From the NCBI GenBank assembly GCA_019454045.1, contig SKCR01032775.1, forward strand, positions 1 to 64,000: DNA of 64,000 nt, read 5' to 3'. Below, piece after piece: positions 21,769 to 34,617 of the stretch. A program made the translations under genes and the position numbers. Each line of letters begins with the position of its first letter. The first letter of the stretch is position 1. Under the pieces are notes generated by a model, which ran no database searches, was not told the DNA's origin, and saw nothing but the letters and a program-made list of their open reading frames with translations. The DNA is from Zanthoxylum bungeanum (lineage: Eukaryota > Streptophyta > Magnoliopsida > Sapindales > Rutaceae).

Positions 21769-24111
21769 TCAAACTCCACTGCCAGCAACATGAGCCAGTG
21801 ATTGTGATTCAGATTGTAATTTACGATATTCTTCAAAGAAAAAAAAACTTATTATAAGTTTTCATTTTATGGTATTCACAATAAAAATTAACAAAATAAA
21901 ATAATATTTTTTTTACCTTCCTCAAGCTTTTTGTAGTACTCTGCCTCCAATAGCATGGCTTCCACCTCATTGGTTTTGTCATTTGTAGGCTTATTCCGTA
22001 TCCAATTTTAAGTGCAAATTAGAGCCTCGACCATTACGGGAGTTAATGAGCTATGAAAATTATCAAGAACACGACCGCCCGTACTAAATGCCGATTCAGA
22101 TGCCACTGTCGATACTGGCATTGCAAAAATATCACGAGCAATTCTAGCCAAAATCGGATACTTACCAGTATTTGTTTTCCACCACATCAAAATGTTAAAG
22201 CTAGGGCACGACTAGTCTCATAGAGTTCCATCAAATACATATCAACCTCAGTACTTTCATATTGATGAATGACATGACTACTCTGAAAAACCTGAAACGG
22301 ATCATCAGGTTGCACACTTGTATTGCGCTTACGCATTCTATCTTGTGCTCGATTAAGTCATTTCACCAATTACACCACCAACCATTGATCCATCACCATC
22401 AACAAACAACCCATTTGTGTCATACCATTCATTATACATATCGTATAATATTTTCAATAAATCTCTAGTTCACTTTCTCATTTCCCCCATCAAAACAGTA
22501 TCATTATCAAAAAGTATATCAAAGCAAACAGAGGCAAATGTCACCTTACGTCGTGGATCGAGAATAGTACTGACAACTAATAATTTATTTATTTTGGCAG
22601 TGGTCTCTCAATATTTATCAAATTTCATATTCATAGATATGGCCATCTCATACAAAAGAAGATGTTCATTACGCGCCAGGTTTTTCAAGCTAGTATGAAT
22701 CTTGCAAATCTCATTGTAGGTGAAACAAAAGGTGACGGTAGACGAGGCACTGAACATATTGGTTGCATCATAAAAAATCTCCAAAAAAATCAGCAAAGTA
22801 TTGAGCTTTCTCCCAATCTATATCTGTAGGGGGCCCAATCCTTTTGCTCACAGTTTCATCATCTCTAAAATATAGAGTATAGTGACCATCATCATCAATC
22901 ATTCGATCAAAGGCCTTCTGGAAGTCTAATGCAACATTCAACATTAAGTAGGTGAAATTCCACCTAGTAGGAACATCTAAGATGACATTTCACTTGCTCT
23001 CTATCCTCTCACGTGCTACCGCCGATTTAAATGCTTCCAATCTTGATGGAGAAGATCTCACATACTTAACAGCATTACAAATTGCTATAATGTTGTCATC
23101 CAATTCTTTCAGACAATCAAACACAACTAAGTTTAATATGTGAGCACAACACAACATATGCACATACTCTTCATTAAGTACCAATGCATATCATCTCCAT
23201 GTCCTCATATTCCTCACCAATTATTGGATGGTAACAGCATTGGCACTGGCATTATCCACAGTTATAGTAAAAATTCTCTCAATACCACAGTTCTATAAAC
23301 AAGACTCTATTAATCTTCTGATAGTGTCCCCTTTGTGATTGTTAATTGGACAGAAGCTAAGGATTCGCCGATGCAACTGCCAATCACTGTCTATGAAATG
23401 TCCAGTGATAACCATGTAACTAATGTTTTGAATTGACGTCCATATATCGGTGGTCAAACTAACTCTCTGATGACCCGCATATAAAATACTCTTCAACATA
23501 ATTTTTTCATCAGCATACAGCTGTAGGATATCTCTAGTTATAGTCCTACGAGATGAGACATCAAAACGGAGGACGACAACACTACAGAAATATCGAAAAC
23601 CCTCATTCTCTATAAAGCTAAATGGTAGCTCGTCAACAATAATCATCTTCACAGTTGCTTTTCGACACGCTGCTTGATTGAAATGAATGTCTCTCACTGT
23701 GAGATTTCCACTTGTGCCTCCCTCTTCACCAACCCCAACCAAAATACAATGTTCTTCACAATAAGCCAAATACAATTTGCAAGTGTCCATATGCCTCTTC
23801 AAGTTGGTTGTGGACCGATCATTTGCACTACAAGCATAAGTCTTCTGACAGTATGTACATACAGCCCTATCCAGATTATCTTCACTAATGCGGAAAACTT
23901 TTCACACTTCAGATCTTCTAGCTCTTGCTTTAGTTGCTACTGATTTGATTGATGGCGATGAATCAGGTTTTTTTAATAAAGGCGGTCTATCAGAGTTTGA
24001 TGAGAATTTTCCTTTTCCCTTCCATTTTCTTAATTCTGTTAATTATACATCAAAAGAATCTGATTCTGACCCTGACCCACTACTGTTAGGTGAGCTTCCA
24101 AACCCACTCAT
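21769..24111 (-). pseudogene. hAT transposase, BED finger type, degenerate
   Basis: Likely start at 24111 (MSGFGSSPNSSGSGSESDSF). An N-terminal BED-type zinc finger follows: CTYCQKTYACSAND, then LKRHMDTCKLY (about 23880-23780). The RNase H-like fold starts with VSLTTDIWTSIQNISYMVI (about 23450). CCAHILNLVVFDCLKEL comes next (about 23150). The C-terminal dimerisation region is FAMPVSTVASESAFSTGGRV (about 22110) with EAMLLEAEYYKKLEE, and a last short exon ends at 21769 (SLAHVAGSGV). Frameshifts and stops, including a TAA for the usual Gln after LICT, break it. The family is certain; exon borders are approximate. Confidence 0.85.
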
Positions 24112-25568
24112 CTACAATGAAGAGCAACAACAAAACAAAGAAAAGAAACAAATAAGAGTGGTGGGCAACCATTCAATTAGAATTTATGGTTAAAAGGAAC
24201 ATCTTATTTAGAATTTATAAAATAAGCTTAAAGTCAACTTCATAAGTCATGATAAAGAAATAAGAGGTAATGACAAAAACTAGTTCACAAATACAACCAT
24301 TAAATTCCTCTGAATTAGAAATGAAGCTTGTATCTTCCTCCAACTTTTAGTTCACAAAAAACACAATTATTTCATTTTGGTTTTAGATGTCTACATTTGC
24401 ATTTTGACATTACCCATTAATCGTTTTCCTTGCATGAGAATACCCAATTATATAATTAGAAATTTAGAATTAAGAATTGCATTATAATGGAAGATCAAGC
24501 ATAAATAATTACATTATCTTATAAAGATCAAGCAAAAAAACCTCTTGTATTCTCAAATGATCCTTTTGACATGTAATTCAAATGCACATATTGAGAAAGA
24601 TTCACCTAGAATTTTGACACATAAATTTCTAAAACATTACTCTGATACTCTCATAGTCTCACTTACAATGTGAGCTCTATGTTACTGAAATTGATTTGAA
24701 CCATAGTTATTAACACCTTTGAGCCCAAAACTAACCAAAAGATGTTACCTATGACAAACCTGAATAATCAGTATTAATGAGGTTAATTATATACTTATAT
24801 TAATAAAGAAAAGTGAAGCAAAACCATTGTCCATTAACACCCACTGCTCAATTCCATGCAGCCCAAATAAGGCCACGAACGAAGGCAGTGTATGAAAACC
24901 AACTCCAACTGTGTGAGATTGTCCCCCCAACTACTCGGTCAAATGCCCTAAAGAAAGAACTCAGAACCAGAAATCCAGGGAAAGCAATAATTTACAGAAC
25001 TATAAGGTCCAAAACGATAACATCAGAACACAATCAAATCAAAAATGGCAATATATACATAAACATAATTAAGTTAGGCAATATATACATAATACATGTA
25101 ATGTTGCAAACCATCAAAATCCAACATTGAATGGCTTCCTAACTCGAATACGAAGAGTCGAAGACGAAGAGTGAACTGATTCACTCGAAGACTGCCAGAG
25201 AGAAGACTGATTCGCGGTGGCCAATGGTGGTTACTGGTTTGGTTTATATGATTCGGCGATGGACGAAGTTGAAGAGTGGTTACCGGTGTTGACGAAGATG
25301 AAGATGAGACTTGAGTGCTGGTGGTGTTTGTCGAAAACGAATATGAGATGATGATTGATTCTTATTGAGACCTAAAAGGCTAAAAGCCTAAAACAAGTTA
25401 GGTTTCAGCCCAAAACGACGTCGTTTTGGAACTTCCAAAACAACATTGTTATGGGCCTGTTACGCAAAAAAAACGGATCGGATCGGATTTCGAAATCCAA
25501 CGAATCCAATCGTCGTGATTCGATCGGATCTGGCAGCCTGATCTGATCCGATCTGATGCCCACTCTTA
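24112..25568 (-). other. 5' region of hAT transposon 1
   Basis: Non-coding, AT-rich leader of the minus-strand transposase. It holds the 16-bp palindrome AAAACGACGTCGTTTT at 25412-25427 and, closer to the end, clustered CGGATCGGATCGGATTT and GATCTGATCC motifs. Subterminal short repeats of this sort are typical transposase-binding regions in hAT elements. Confidence 0.5.
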
Positions 25569-25780
25569 ATTTTAAATTTCCAAAATTACCCCTAATAACG
25601 GTAATAAAACGGTTAATTTTAGAGGCAGTTTAGGTATCACAAAAATATTCTTAAAATGTATAAATATGGGTATTTTTTAATATTTCAACACACTATTTTC
25701 TCAATTCTCTCAATTCTCTTATTCTTAATTCTCTCATTTACAAATTAGAAATTACAATTTATCATTCTCAATTCTCTAAT

Positions 25781-27823
25781 GGCAAGCTCATCTGAGAACA
25801 CGATGTCAAATGTGCCAACCCAAGAGAGCGGCCTTAGTATCGGTTAACGGAGAAGAGAAGTTAAGTCTCGTTCCTCAGATGTTTTCAAAATTCATTTTCA
25901 TTTAGACATTGTTGATGAAGGTTCAAGAGCAGTATACAACCATTGTGGGGGTTTCTTATAATTTTCTAGTGGATACGGCAATATGATCATACACCTGGAA
26001 AAACATCACGGTTGAGCTTGGACTTGATACGACGCAAACTCAAATAGTCAGGTACGCATCATCTAGTAGAGGTACGAGTGCTTTAGATTTATTTAAATAT
26101 TCGGATGCTAAAAATAGAGAAGAATTTTCTAAATTAACTTGTATGACACATCTTTCTTTAAGTTTTGGTGAAAAATTACTTTTACGAATTACGTTCAAAA
26201 TGCTTTAAATCTTGCTGCATGTAGAATGACTAGAAATACAACAAAATATCAAAATTTTAAATTATACAAAGATGATAAAATTATTTTAAATGAAACATTT
26301 AGAGATATTAAAGGACGTCTGTTTATTTATTCTGATATTTAGAGTGACCATTGACGAACACACTCATATATGGGTGTGACTTGTCATTGGATTGATGCAT
26401 CATGGAACATGCAAAAATGACTTATTGCATTTAGAGTTTTTGATGAACAACATATTGCACAAAATATTTATAGAATGATTAAAGTAATATTTGATGAATA
26501 TGGTTTATTAGGTAAAATTTTAACAGTTGGATTTGATAATGCATCTGCAATACTGCATTAATCAAAGATTTAATACAATATGCGAACCAAATTTAGGGGG
26601 TCGTTTTTTTCATGTTCGTTGCACATGTCATGTCATTAATTTATGTGTTCAAGATGGTTTTGAAAAATTAGCACCTTTCATTGAGCCTATTAAAACTGCA
26701 CTTAATTGTATTTAGTCCTTATTCTCAAGTTAGGAGAGAATATGCCAAGTTTTGTAAAATTAATGGTATTAAACCGATAAAATTTTAACGAGATGTTCCA
26801 ACACGTTGGAATTCAACTTATTTTCTTTTATGTAAAGTTTTGCAATACAAATATGCATTATGTAGTTTTTTTTTTCTCAAAATGTTCAACAAATCACAAT
26901 TTTTCTGAGTCAATGGGAAGTTTGTGAAATTTTTTTAGAGATTTTAAAAGTGTTTAATGACGCTACACTAATTTTTAGCGGAGTTTATTATTCTACGGCA
27001 CATCTATTTATTCTTGAAAGTTTGAATATTATTGGAACTCTCGATGAACATGTTGATAGTAGTAATTCTAATGATATTGTTTTGTTAGAAGCTATTACTG
27101 TTATGAAACGAAAATAATTGAATTATTTTAGAGACATTCTTTTACTTTATCTTATTACTACTATTTTTTATCTTAGTTTTAAATTAGAATGTTTGAATAG
27201 TGTTTTACCCGCTTACTATGAATATATATATGAATAACCAATGAAGTTGATATTACAAGAATAATAGTTAAAATAAAAATGACTTAATAGAGTTATTTAA
27301 TTAATATGTCATAAGATATAACTTGCAATCAGTAGGATAATCTAGTAGTAGCGAAAGGACCGTAGTGGAATCTAGACTTAGCGCATGTGATCGTTGGTTA
27401 TTATAACGAAATAAAAAATATAGGGATAACATAATTAATAACCCAGAATTAGATAATTATTTATCTACAAATTTTGAGTTTTCAACTGAACGTTTAGTTA
27501 GTAAAAATTTTCAAATCCTTGAATGGTGGAACCGACATCAAAATGTATATCATGTATTATCAATTATTGCTAAAGAGATATTGTCAGCATCTGTTTCCAC
27601 CTTTACGGTTGAGCAAGCCTTTAGCATCGGAGGCAATATATTGGAAATCAGACGGTCGTCATTACATTCAAGCACTCAAGAAGCAACAACATGTGTGGAT
27701 GATTGGACTCGAGCTGATCTTAGGCAACAACAAGATGCCCCTTATGAATTTGAAGACTTGTTCGATAATACATCTACAAGGGCAAGTGGAGCTGGAGGAT
27801 CAACAGCGACGGATGATGATTGA
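25781..27823 (+). pseudogene. hAT transposase 2, degenerate
   Basis: Begins with MASSSENTMSNVPTQESG. The BED finger is readable as LDIVDEGSRAVYNHCGG then HLEKHHG (25900-26015). FHVRCTCHVINLCVQDGFEK (about 26608) and DVPTRWNSTYFLL (about 26790) are the conserved central blocks. The C-terminal dimerisation segment ILSASVSTFTVEQAFSIGGN (about 27575) ends the frame at 27823. There are many stops and frame changes. It belongs to the Ac-like plant hAT group but is not closely similar to the neighbouring hAT 1. Confidence 0.85.
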
Positions 27824-28109
27824 TAATTAAATAATTGTAAAATTACGATGAGAGAAATATCTTTCAAATGTAATGGAACTACGTGAGCTTTGATTCCTCT
27901 CACCCATGGAGGATACGTAGGCAACTTAAGTTTTTAAAAATTTAAGTTCAAGCTCTTTAATTTTTTTTTTTAGATAATAATTTTATTTGTAATTTAATGT
28001 AATTATTATGTAATGTAAGTTTATTATATAAATTCAAATTCATAATTTAAAATTATATTATTTTATTCATCTCAATTTTTTATTAAAAAAAACAGACGTT
28101 TATGTTCCA

Positions 28110-28187
28110 GTTACGGTTCCACACAAGGTGGAACCGGAACTGTTCGGTTCGGTTCAGGTAACCGAACCGAACCGCCGGCCACAAAAA
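28110..28187 (+). repeat. probable 3' end of hAT transposon 2
   Basis: GGTTCCACACAAGGTGGAACC is an inverted pair, followed by GTTCGGTTCGGTTCAGG and AACCGAACCGAACCGCCGGC. On the minus strand the end reads GTGGCCGGCGGTTCGG, like the ends of plant hAT elements. No matching left end or 8-bp target duplication was found. Confidence 0.5.
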
Positions 28188-28859
28188 TTTATAAAATTAT
28201 GAAATTATTATAAATTAATGGGTTTAGATGAAATTATCCATGTAATTTTCCTTATTTCATTTGAATAAAGTGGAGGCAGTGTACTTTTGGCGTGAAAGAG
28301 AGAAGAGACGGTAGCTGAAACTCAGATTTGGATTTTAAAAATCTTAGTTTACAAAATTAAAATTCGATATAATTATTTTTAATTATCACATAATTCTACA
28401 TATCTCAACCTCAAATTAAACTTAATTATTTCTTAAAAATTGAATGTTTTTTTGGCAAATGAGGCAAATAAATTGGGAGGATATCAATATGATTTGCAAA
28501 TTTTTTTTCTACTCGATGCCTACAATATCTTGATAATTTAACTACCTGCTGGCTGCTGCTAATGACTTGCTAGTGCTACAAATAACCTGGGAATTAAAAT
28601 CTGTCACCACAAAATTGTGGATAAAAATTCAATCACCCAGTTTCATTGGGCCTTTAGCCCAATATGTCATTCGGCCTGTTGAAAATAACAATGGGTCAGG
28701 CCCAATACACGAGCAAGTGGGTTGTTATGGAGCAATTTGGCACCCGCTCCGTCACACACACACAAGGTCAAAACGCATGAACAAAAAAATTTCAGTTCAT
28801 TTGCTTAGCGTTTTAATGATTTCAATATTTGAAGAAACAGCTGCTGTATCTGAAGCGTA
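28188..28859 (+). other. upstream region of the host gene at 28860
   Basis: AT-rich. An open stretch of 97 codons at 28567-28860 overlaps the start codon of the next gene by one base and has no recognisable features; it is probably promoter and 5' UTR. No clear TATA box was identified. Confidence 0.4.
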
Positions 28860-31766
28860 ATGGGCGAAGTTTTGTTTGAACTCGAACAAGTTCTCAGGAC
28901 CAAACAGGTATTAATTTCTTCACTTTACCTCTCACCATCTGACTCTGTGTATTTGTTTTTGGGTTTTTCCAGAATCTTGCCAATGTTATTTAATCTAGAG
29001 GAATGACTAATTTTAGTAATTTTTCAGCACTTTTAATTGGGCCTGTTAAATGTCGATCACGTTTTAGCATTTTTAGTTATTTCTTTTGTGGTTCAATTTC
29101 TTAGGGTAAATTTGATTAAATGATGCATATTTGCTAGAAGGGTATATTGGTTTGGGCTCCGTTGTCCTTTTACAATGCTTTGGAATAAATTAATGTTGAA
29201 TTGTTAGTAAAAAAAGAATGTCATTTGCAGTGTTGCTGCTGCTACATTGTATTCTGAAAACAAGTGGTTTTGTGTAGGAGAGATTGACATCTGAGGAAGT
29301 GAATGTTCTTTTATCATGCAAGTCTAAAGCTCTGAGGGAGTTCACGGCAGGTGCTCTTGTTGGATCTGGTGTTACGTGGTTGAGTATGTTTTTGAATTCG
29401 GGTTATGATATATGGGATACCCATTTTGTTGAATTATATATTACTCCTTCAATCCTCGGAATTCCATTTATTTTCAGTTTTAGTTTTGCTGAAATTCTGG
29501 TTGAAGGTTCAGTTTAATCTATTAACTTGAGTGCTGCATTATGCTTTTTTCAGCAACATGGAAGCTGAATAGGTTTATACGACTCAACCTTTCGGGAGGT
29601 AAGAGAAGCCTCCTCCTCCTCAAGTGGGAAGTATTTCAAATTATGTATGCTGAAATTATATATTTACCTTTCTTTTGTTAATCTTATACCTTGCAATGTT
29701 CCGTAACTCCTGCCTTCTTTCAGGAGCTGCTGTTGTTCTTGGATTGTGGAGATTTGGTAGGTCGCTTGATTCATGTGTTGATCATATTCTTGCGATTGAT
29801 GGAAGCCGGCTGCAAAAAGAGTTAGCAAATATGTAGGTTTCTTCTTTTTGTTTGCTGATTGTGGGTAAACTTGTCTCTTTCCTTGATGAAATTTGTGTAT
29901 GTATGGATGTGCATGTGCTCACCATGGACACTTATGTTGTAGTTAGTATTTAAAAAGCTATAGCTGCAAAGTCTTTGGTGCATTTTCTGTATTTTCTATT
30001 TTGGCCATGCAGTTTGGACTTGAATCTGCAATTTTTTTGTTATGATAGCTAAACCTTTTATCAGACCAAGATACATGTAGACAGGTGGTGTATTTACTAT
30101 ATTTCTATTTACATTTCCCCCCTCTCTTTAAACTCAAGGTGTATTTTCATACTGCATTAACATTTCCTGTATTTAGTTTTGCTAGAAATCTATACTTCCA
30201 GCATTCAGCAATATTTTTGTTTCTGTTTTACTCTTGGCATCACCTTCTTGTATTCATTTTTTGAATAATATGTACAATCAGGATGGTGAACAAATACCGT
30301 GATGATCCTCGGAGCATGCAGCTTATGGCTAAACATTTTTATTCAGAGAAAGTTTATGATGATTCAACCTCGGATCAGCCAAAATTAAGGTGGCGTTATA
30401 AGAATTATTTCAGTGATAACGTTGCTCATGGTCAAAGAACACATGAGAGTGACTCTCATGGTGACTCCCATAGTGACTCCCACAACGAGTCCCACAATGA
30501 GGACCGCAATGGCTTAAAGAATGACTCCGGCAGCAAAAAGAATGAGTTGCGGTCCAAGCAAGTTCCTGTGACTGTGAGTTTACTAGCTTTACATTGTCAT
30601 TTTTTATAATTTAGCTACTGTTCTTGGAATATTTGTACAGGAAATTATGGAAATGCACAAAACGTTGATTTAAATATAGCTTCAACTTGTCTGACCTTTT
30701 CTTTTTCAGCGGTTGAGGTTTTTTTTCCAAAAAAAAAGAGAAATTAATGTGGGTCATTGTATTTCAAGATTTTATTTTTTTGTTTAACTTTGCTTTATCC
30801 ATGGGCTATTCATTTGTCCAAACCTTTTGTTGGAATAATATGGTTCAATTATAATCATTGGGACAAGTTATATCTATTTAGTATTTACCATAATTTTATC
30901 AATGAGTATGATGTGATAAGCAAGTGGATAAGAGCACATGGGATTCCTAAGGAGCAATAGTGGAATTCTGATGCCTTGATCTGCTAGTTGATGCTGGAAT
31001 GTTTATTTGTCTTGATTCAATTGTTATGTTAGTAGTTGGATGTTTAGGCATATTCATCTGATGATGGAGTTGTGACAGTCTGTTACAACAACTTTTCTCC
31101 ATGAACATTAGGAAATGTGCTCTAAACTGGTTACCATTGACTTTCAAAGAACTTTTGTCATGGCCCATGGGGATATCCTTTCTACAAAAGAATCAATTAT
31201 AGTGCATATTATGTGTACTCAAAAGCTTTGAAGAGAAGTTTCGTTATCTTTTCTTTGTTTTGTTTGTACATGCATCTCAATCATGTTAACAGAATTTCTC
31301 ATGCCAGTTTTCACTGTCTCCCCACTCCACAATAAATATATATCCTGGCCCTTCTTGGTAATAATTTCTATTTTACTTTAAAATGATACTTATGGTTTAT
31401 TGCCAAAAGTATCATTCTTAATATGGTTACATGTACATTATCCAGTAAGGAGATACTCAACCATTACATGGAAATGAATCAAATAGCAGTTGACAACAAT
31501 GCACTGTGTTCCATTGCTCTTGAGTTTTAATTCTTTTAACTGTTTAGCTCACCTGTCTCTTCTTCTTCTTCTAGGTGAAACCTATTGTTGATATGATGGG
31601 AGACCCTCTAGATTGTGTTTTTGGCTCTATGGCAACAGCAGAGGAGATTCATCATCCCAAAACCTCAGGTATGCCAACCGGAGCGCATACTCGCAGTCAC
31701 AAAAGGTCTCGCCAACGGCGCCGAATGCACCATCATGATATTTCTCCAGACCATGTACATGCATAA
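28860..31766 (+). CDS. six-exon gene, 263-residue protein of unknown function
   Basis: Exons by GT-AG rules and continuous phase: 28860-28907, 29278-29383, 29554-29598, 29724-29832, 30282-30573 and 31575-31766. Together they give 264 codons including TAA. The protein starts MGEVLFELEQVLRTKQ. Residues about 40-80 are hydrophobic in two stretches (TAGALVGSGVTWL and LSGGAAVVLGLWRFG), suggesting membrane association. It is followed by DSCVDHILAIDGSRLQKELA, a His/Asp/Ser-rich run at about 157-175 (HESDSHGDSHSDSHNESH) and a basic C-terminus (KRSRQRRRMHHHD). I recognise the type as a conserved uncharacterised plant protein but cannot assign a function. The frame is intact, unlike all surrounding elements. 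Confidence 0.85.
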
Positions 31767-32418
31767 GACAGTAGCATGAACGTTGAACACTGATGCGATG
31801 TGGGAACTTCAGAGGAGAGTTAAAGAGAATGAGTATAGCTTGGATGGTTTCATATGCAAAGTTTGAAAGCTGTACCTTTGTCAGGTACAATATTGTCAAT
31901 AAATTCTCTCTGTTTAACGTGAAATTGACCAATGAATTATAAATTGGACTGATTACACTTCAAGTTCTGTGGGCACGTGAAAACCCCAAAGTAATTCTTA
32001 TTTGTTAATTAGCATTGCAAATTTACATTCTACCGTTTGAGATTAAGCCATGAGAGCATCTTGAACCTTGGATCTTGTCTCAAACTGTGGCTGCGCGCAA
32101 GGGAAACAAATATTTGCATGCTATTTTAGCAATTTTTAACTTGCCAATCTGGTGGATGCTCGGTGTTAATTGCATAATTTTGGAGAAATTTACAGAAATA
32201 GCCGGATTTTTGACTACTTTATACAAATAGGCCCAACTTCAGCTTTTCATACATATGTAGCAAAAAATAGCATTTTGGATAATGGGCATTAATACCCTTA
32301 AAATCTATATTAGGCGTTTATTGTCCAAAACATTTTTCGGCAGGGCTATTTTTATAAATACACACGGTCAAGATCGAGTTGCATGAAACGAAACAATCGT
32401 GACCTCTTGGCTATAGCT
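31767..32418. other. 3' UTR and intergenic, nothing further seen
   Basis: The first part is likely the 3' UTR of the preceding gene (AATAAA-like signal at about 31899, CAATAAATT). The rest is unremarkable AT-rich sequence up to a MITE. Confidence 0.5.
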
Positions 32419-32844
32419 AAGGGTGGCAAAACAAATCAATAAATCGAATTAAAATGTGATGGATTCGTATTCGATTCGTTGATATTATTTAATAAAATAA
32501 TTTACCACACTTGAATTACATTAATTCTTCACAAATATATACATATGAAATATGTAATTAATATATTTACTAAAAATGTCTCACCAAATATCGAAAATAT
32601 TACCTTTTCTAAGCTATAATTTCTCGAATCTTAATTGAAAATTAACAATAACTAGTAAATAAAAATAGTAAAACGAATCATACACGAATCAATGAGCTTA
32701 AATTCGTATTCGATTCGTTTATTAAATGAAACGAATCGAATTGACCAATTTATTAAACAAATTTATTTTTTCAAACCCCGTATTCGCTTTAAAGTTAATC
32801 AAATTGAACAAATAAACGAATCATGACCCAAATTACCACCCTAA
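32419..32844. mobile_element. hAT-like MITE with near-perfect 8-bp target duplication
   Basis: The left end AAGGGTGGCAAAAC and the right end, read inverted, TTAGGGTGGTAATT form terminal inverted repeats. The flanks CTATAGCT (32411-32418) and CTATGGCT (32845-32852) match at 7 of 8 bases, the hAT target-site size. Inside, CGAATC and ATTCGTATTCGATTCGT motifs repeat near both ends. There is no coding capacity. Confidence 0.72.
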
Positions 32845-33053
32845 CTATGGCTCTGCCTCGGACCCCACCCACACGGTTTAGGCCAAAAGTAGATGAAGAG
32901 TTTGGCCTCACTACAAATTTTCTTGTGTCATTTCTTGGAAGGTGCCTCTACCTCATCGCACCTTTGTTTCCTGGTCTTTTTTATATTAAAAAAAAATGAT
33001 ATTTTATTTTAATTTTTTAAAATTACAATATTGACATTGCACTTAAAAATTAT
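32845..33053. other. intergenic, nothing seen
   Basis: Short AT-rich spacer between two MITEs; no feature visible. Confidence 0.4.
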
Positions 33054-33467
33054 TAGAAGTGTAAATTCATGCAAATCTAACCCCAGTCGCGAGTCAACCC
33101 GCTATCCGCGAGGGCTGGGTTGAGAAATTTCTCCCAATCAAACGAATTGGATTTTTACAATCTGTACATATTGCAATTTGACACGGGTTGAAAACTCATA
33201 TATTAATTATTTTTATTTTCATGATATTTTTAAGATTTTTTCTATTGAATTTTATAGTTTACATGTATTTATAATTTTGAAAGTGAATTATTGATTTTTT
33301 AATTAATTTTTAGAATTTTTAAAAAATAAAAGTCTATTCAAAACACAATTAAAAAACCGTGAGTCAATCTGCGACCTGCGAGGGTTGTGCGGCTCGAGTT
33401 TGGTTAGAAAAATTACAACTCATATTGTTTGCATGTTGAGTCTCAACCTGACTCGTGTACACCTCTA
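33054..33467. mobile_element. hAT-like MITE
   Basis: Ends TAGAAGTGTAAATTCATGCA and, inverted from the right, TAGAGGTGTACACGAGTCAG form imperfect terminal inverted repeats. Both subterminal parts contain GAGTCAA and CCGCGAGGG/CTGCGAGGG phrases. The flanks share only AATTAT, so the target duplication is not clean. No coding capacity. Confidence 0.55.
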
Positions 33468-34617
33468 ATTATAAATATAACATAGTTTACAAGTTCGAAT
33501 GAGGGGGACCTTGAGTTCCCTTAAGGTCTCGAACCCTCGTCTATAATTTAAACTAGATATAGATGGACCTGCACGCTACTGTAGTTTTTATTTTTAAAAA
33601 AGAGAACAAAAGATGGGTTATCACTTACCAACGCTGGTTTAGTCCATCGAGTTAAGGTCACTGTCCCACTGAATAAAATCGTCTATCAAAGTAAAAGTGC
33701 AATATTTTAATTTTATCATGTATATTCCTTTATATATACATATGATCATAATGAGATATATAGAACACAAAATATACATGAATCTTGTAGAAAATTCAGT
33801 ATATCATGTTCATTAATTTAAATATGCTATAGATATCGATATATATGGAAATACAATGTACCATAAATATTGATTAAATTCAATGTATTATAAATATTAA
33901 TTAGAGTGGAGACTTAATATAAATATGAATTAAAATGGGGACTTAAATATAATTTTACATTGATTAAATTCAATGTATTATAAATATTAATTAGAGTGGG
34001 GACTTAATATAAGTATGAATTAAAATGGGGACTTAAATATAATTTTATCCCTTAATTTTTCTGGTGTCACGTTACAACACCATATGAGTTAATGGATAAA
34101 ATATATGTAATTATGATACTTGTTATTTAAACGGTATGCTAAAAACATTGAACAATATTCTTAAAAGGACCAAAATTTCATTTAAAAAAATTGTTATTGG
34201 TGTTTATCTGAAAAGACATTATCATGTATAGAGTATCTCATTCTCAATGGATGTGGTTTGGTGGCAAAGAGCTTATGATTGGTTGACAGGTTATGGGTTC
34301 AAATTCATGAGGTACATTAACTTATAAGAGCCTGAGGCAGCCGTATGTTTTACATATTATGCTTAAATTTGGATCGGATGATTTAGCGACAAGATTTCAA
34401 ATATTTAAAAAAAAAAAAACAAACAAACAAAATGTCTAGAGTATCTCTATTTGTTTCAAGGGTTTTATTATATGGTAAGATTGTCCACGTGCCTAATTTT
34501 TTAGGGTTGAATCTATTTTAAAATGTATGGTCATTTTGTTTCACCGTATTGAAAATCATTTTCTTAAAAAAAATGATTTGATGTTTACTTTGAAAAATGT
34601 TTTTAAATATTTGACGC
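33468..34617. other. intergenic with a 90-bp tandem duplication
   Basis: AT-rich and non-coding. TGATTAAATTCAATGTATTA begins at 33871 and again at 33961, and the two 90-bp units are almost identical through GGGGACTTAAATATAATTTTA. The last five bases, GACGC (34613-34617), are the left target duplication of the next element. Confidence 0.7.

Larger units (their letters stand above)
20823..25568 (-). mobile_element. hAT transposon 1, left end not in the window
   Basis: Contains a decayed hAT transposase gene on the minus strand. The right (5') end is placed near 25568, where GATCTGATGCCCACTCTTA reads on the minus strand as a hAT-like end (TAAGAGTGGGCATC), preceded by repeated GATCGGATC/GATCTGATCC subterminal motifs from 25470. 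No matching end occurs between the transposase stop and the copia LTR, so the copia element probably inserted into this transposon; this is inference. Confidence 0.6.

Noticed and set aside
31034..31168. Additional exon in intron 5 of the gene at 28860
   Set aside because: The exon 5 to exon 6 join is in phase and gives a sensible protein; the intron has no open frame with good splice borders.
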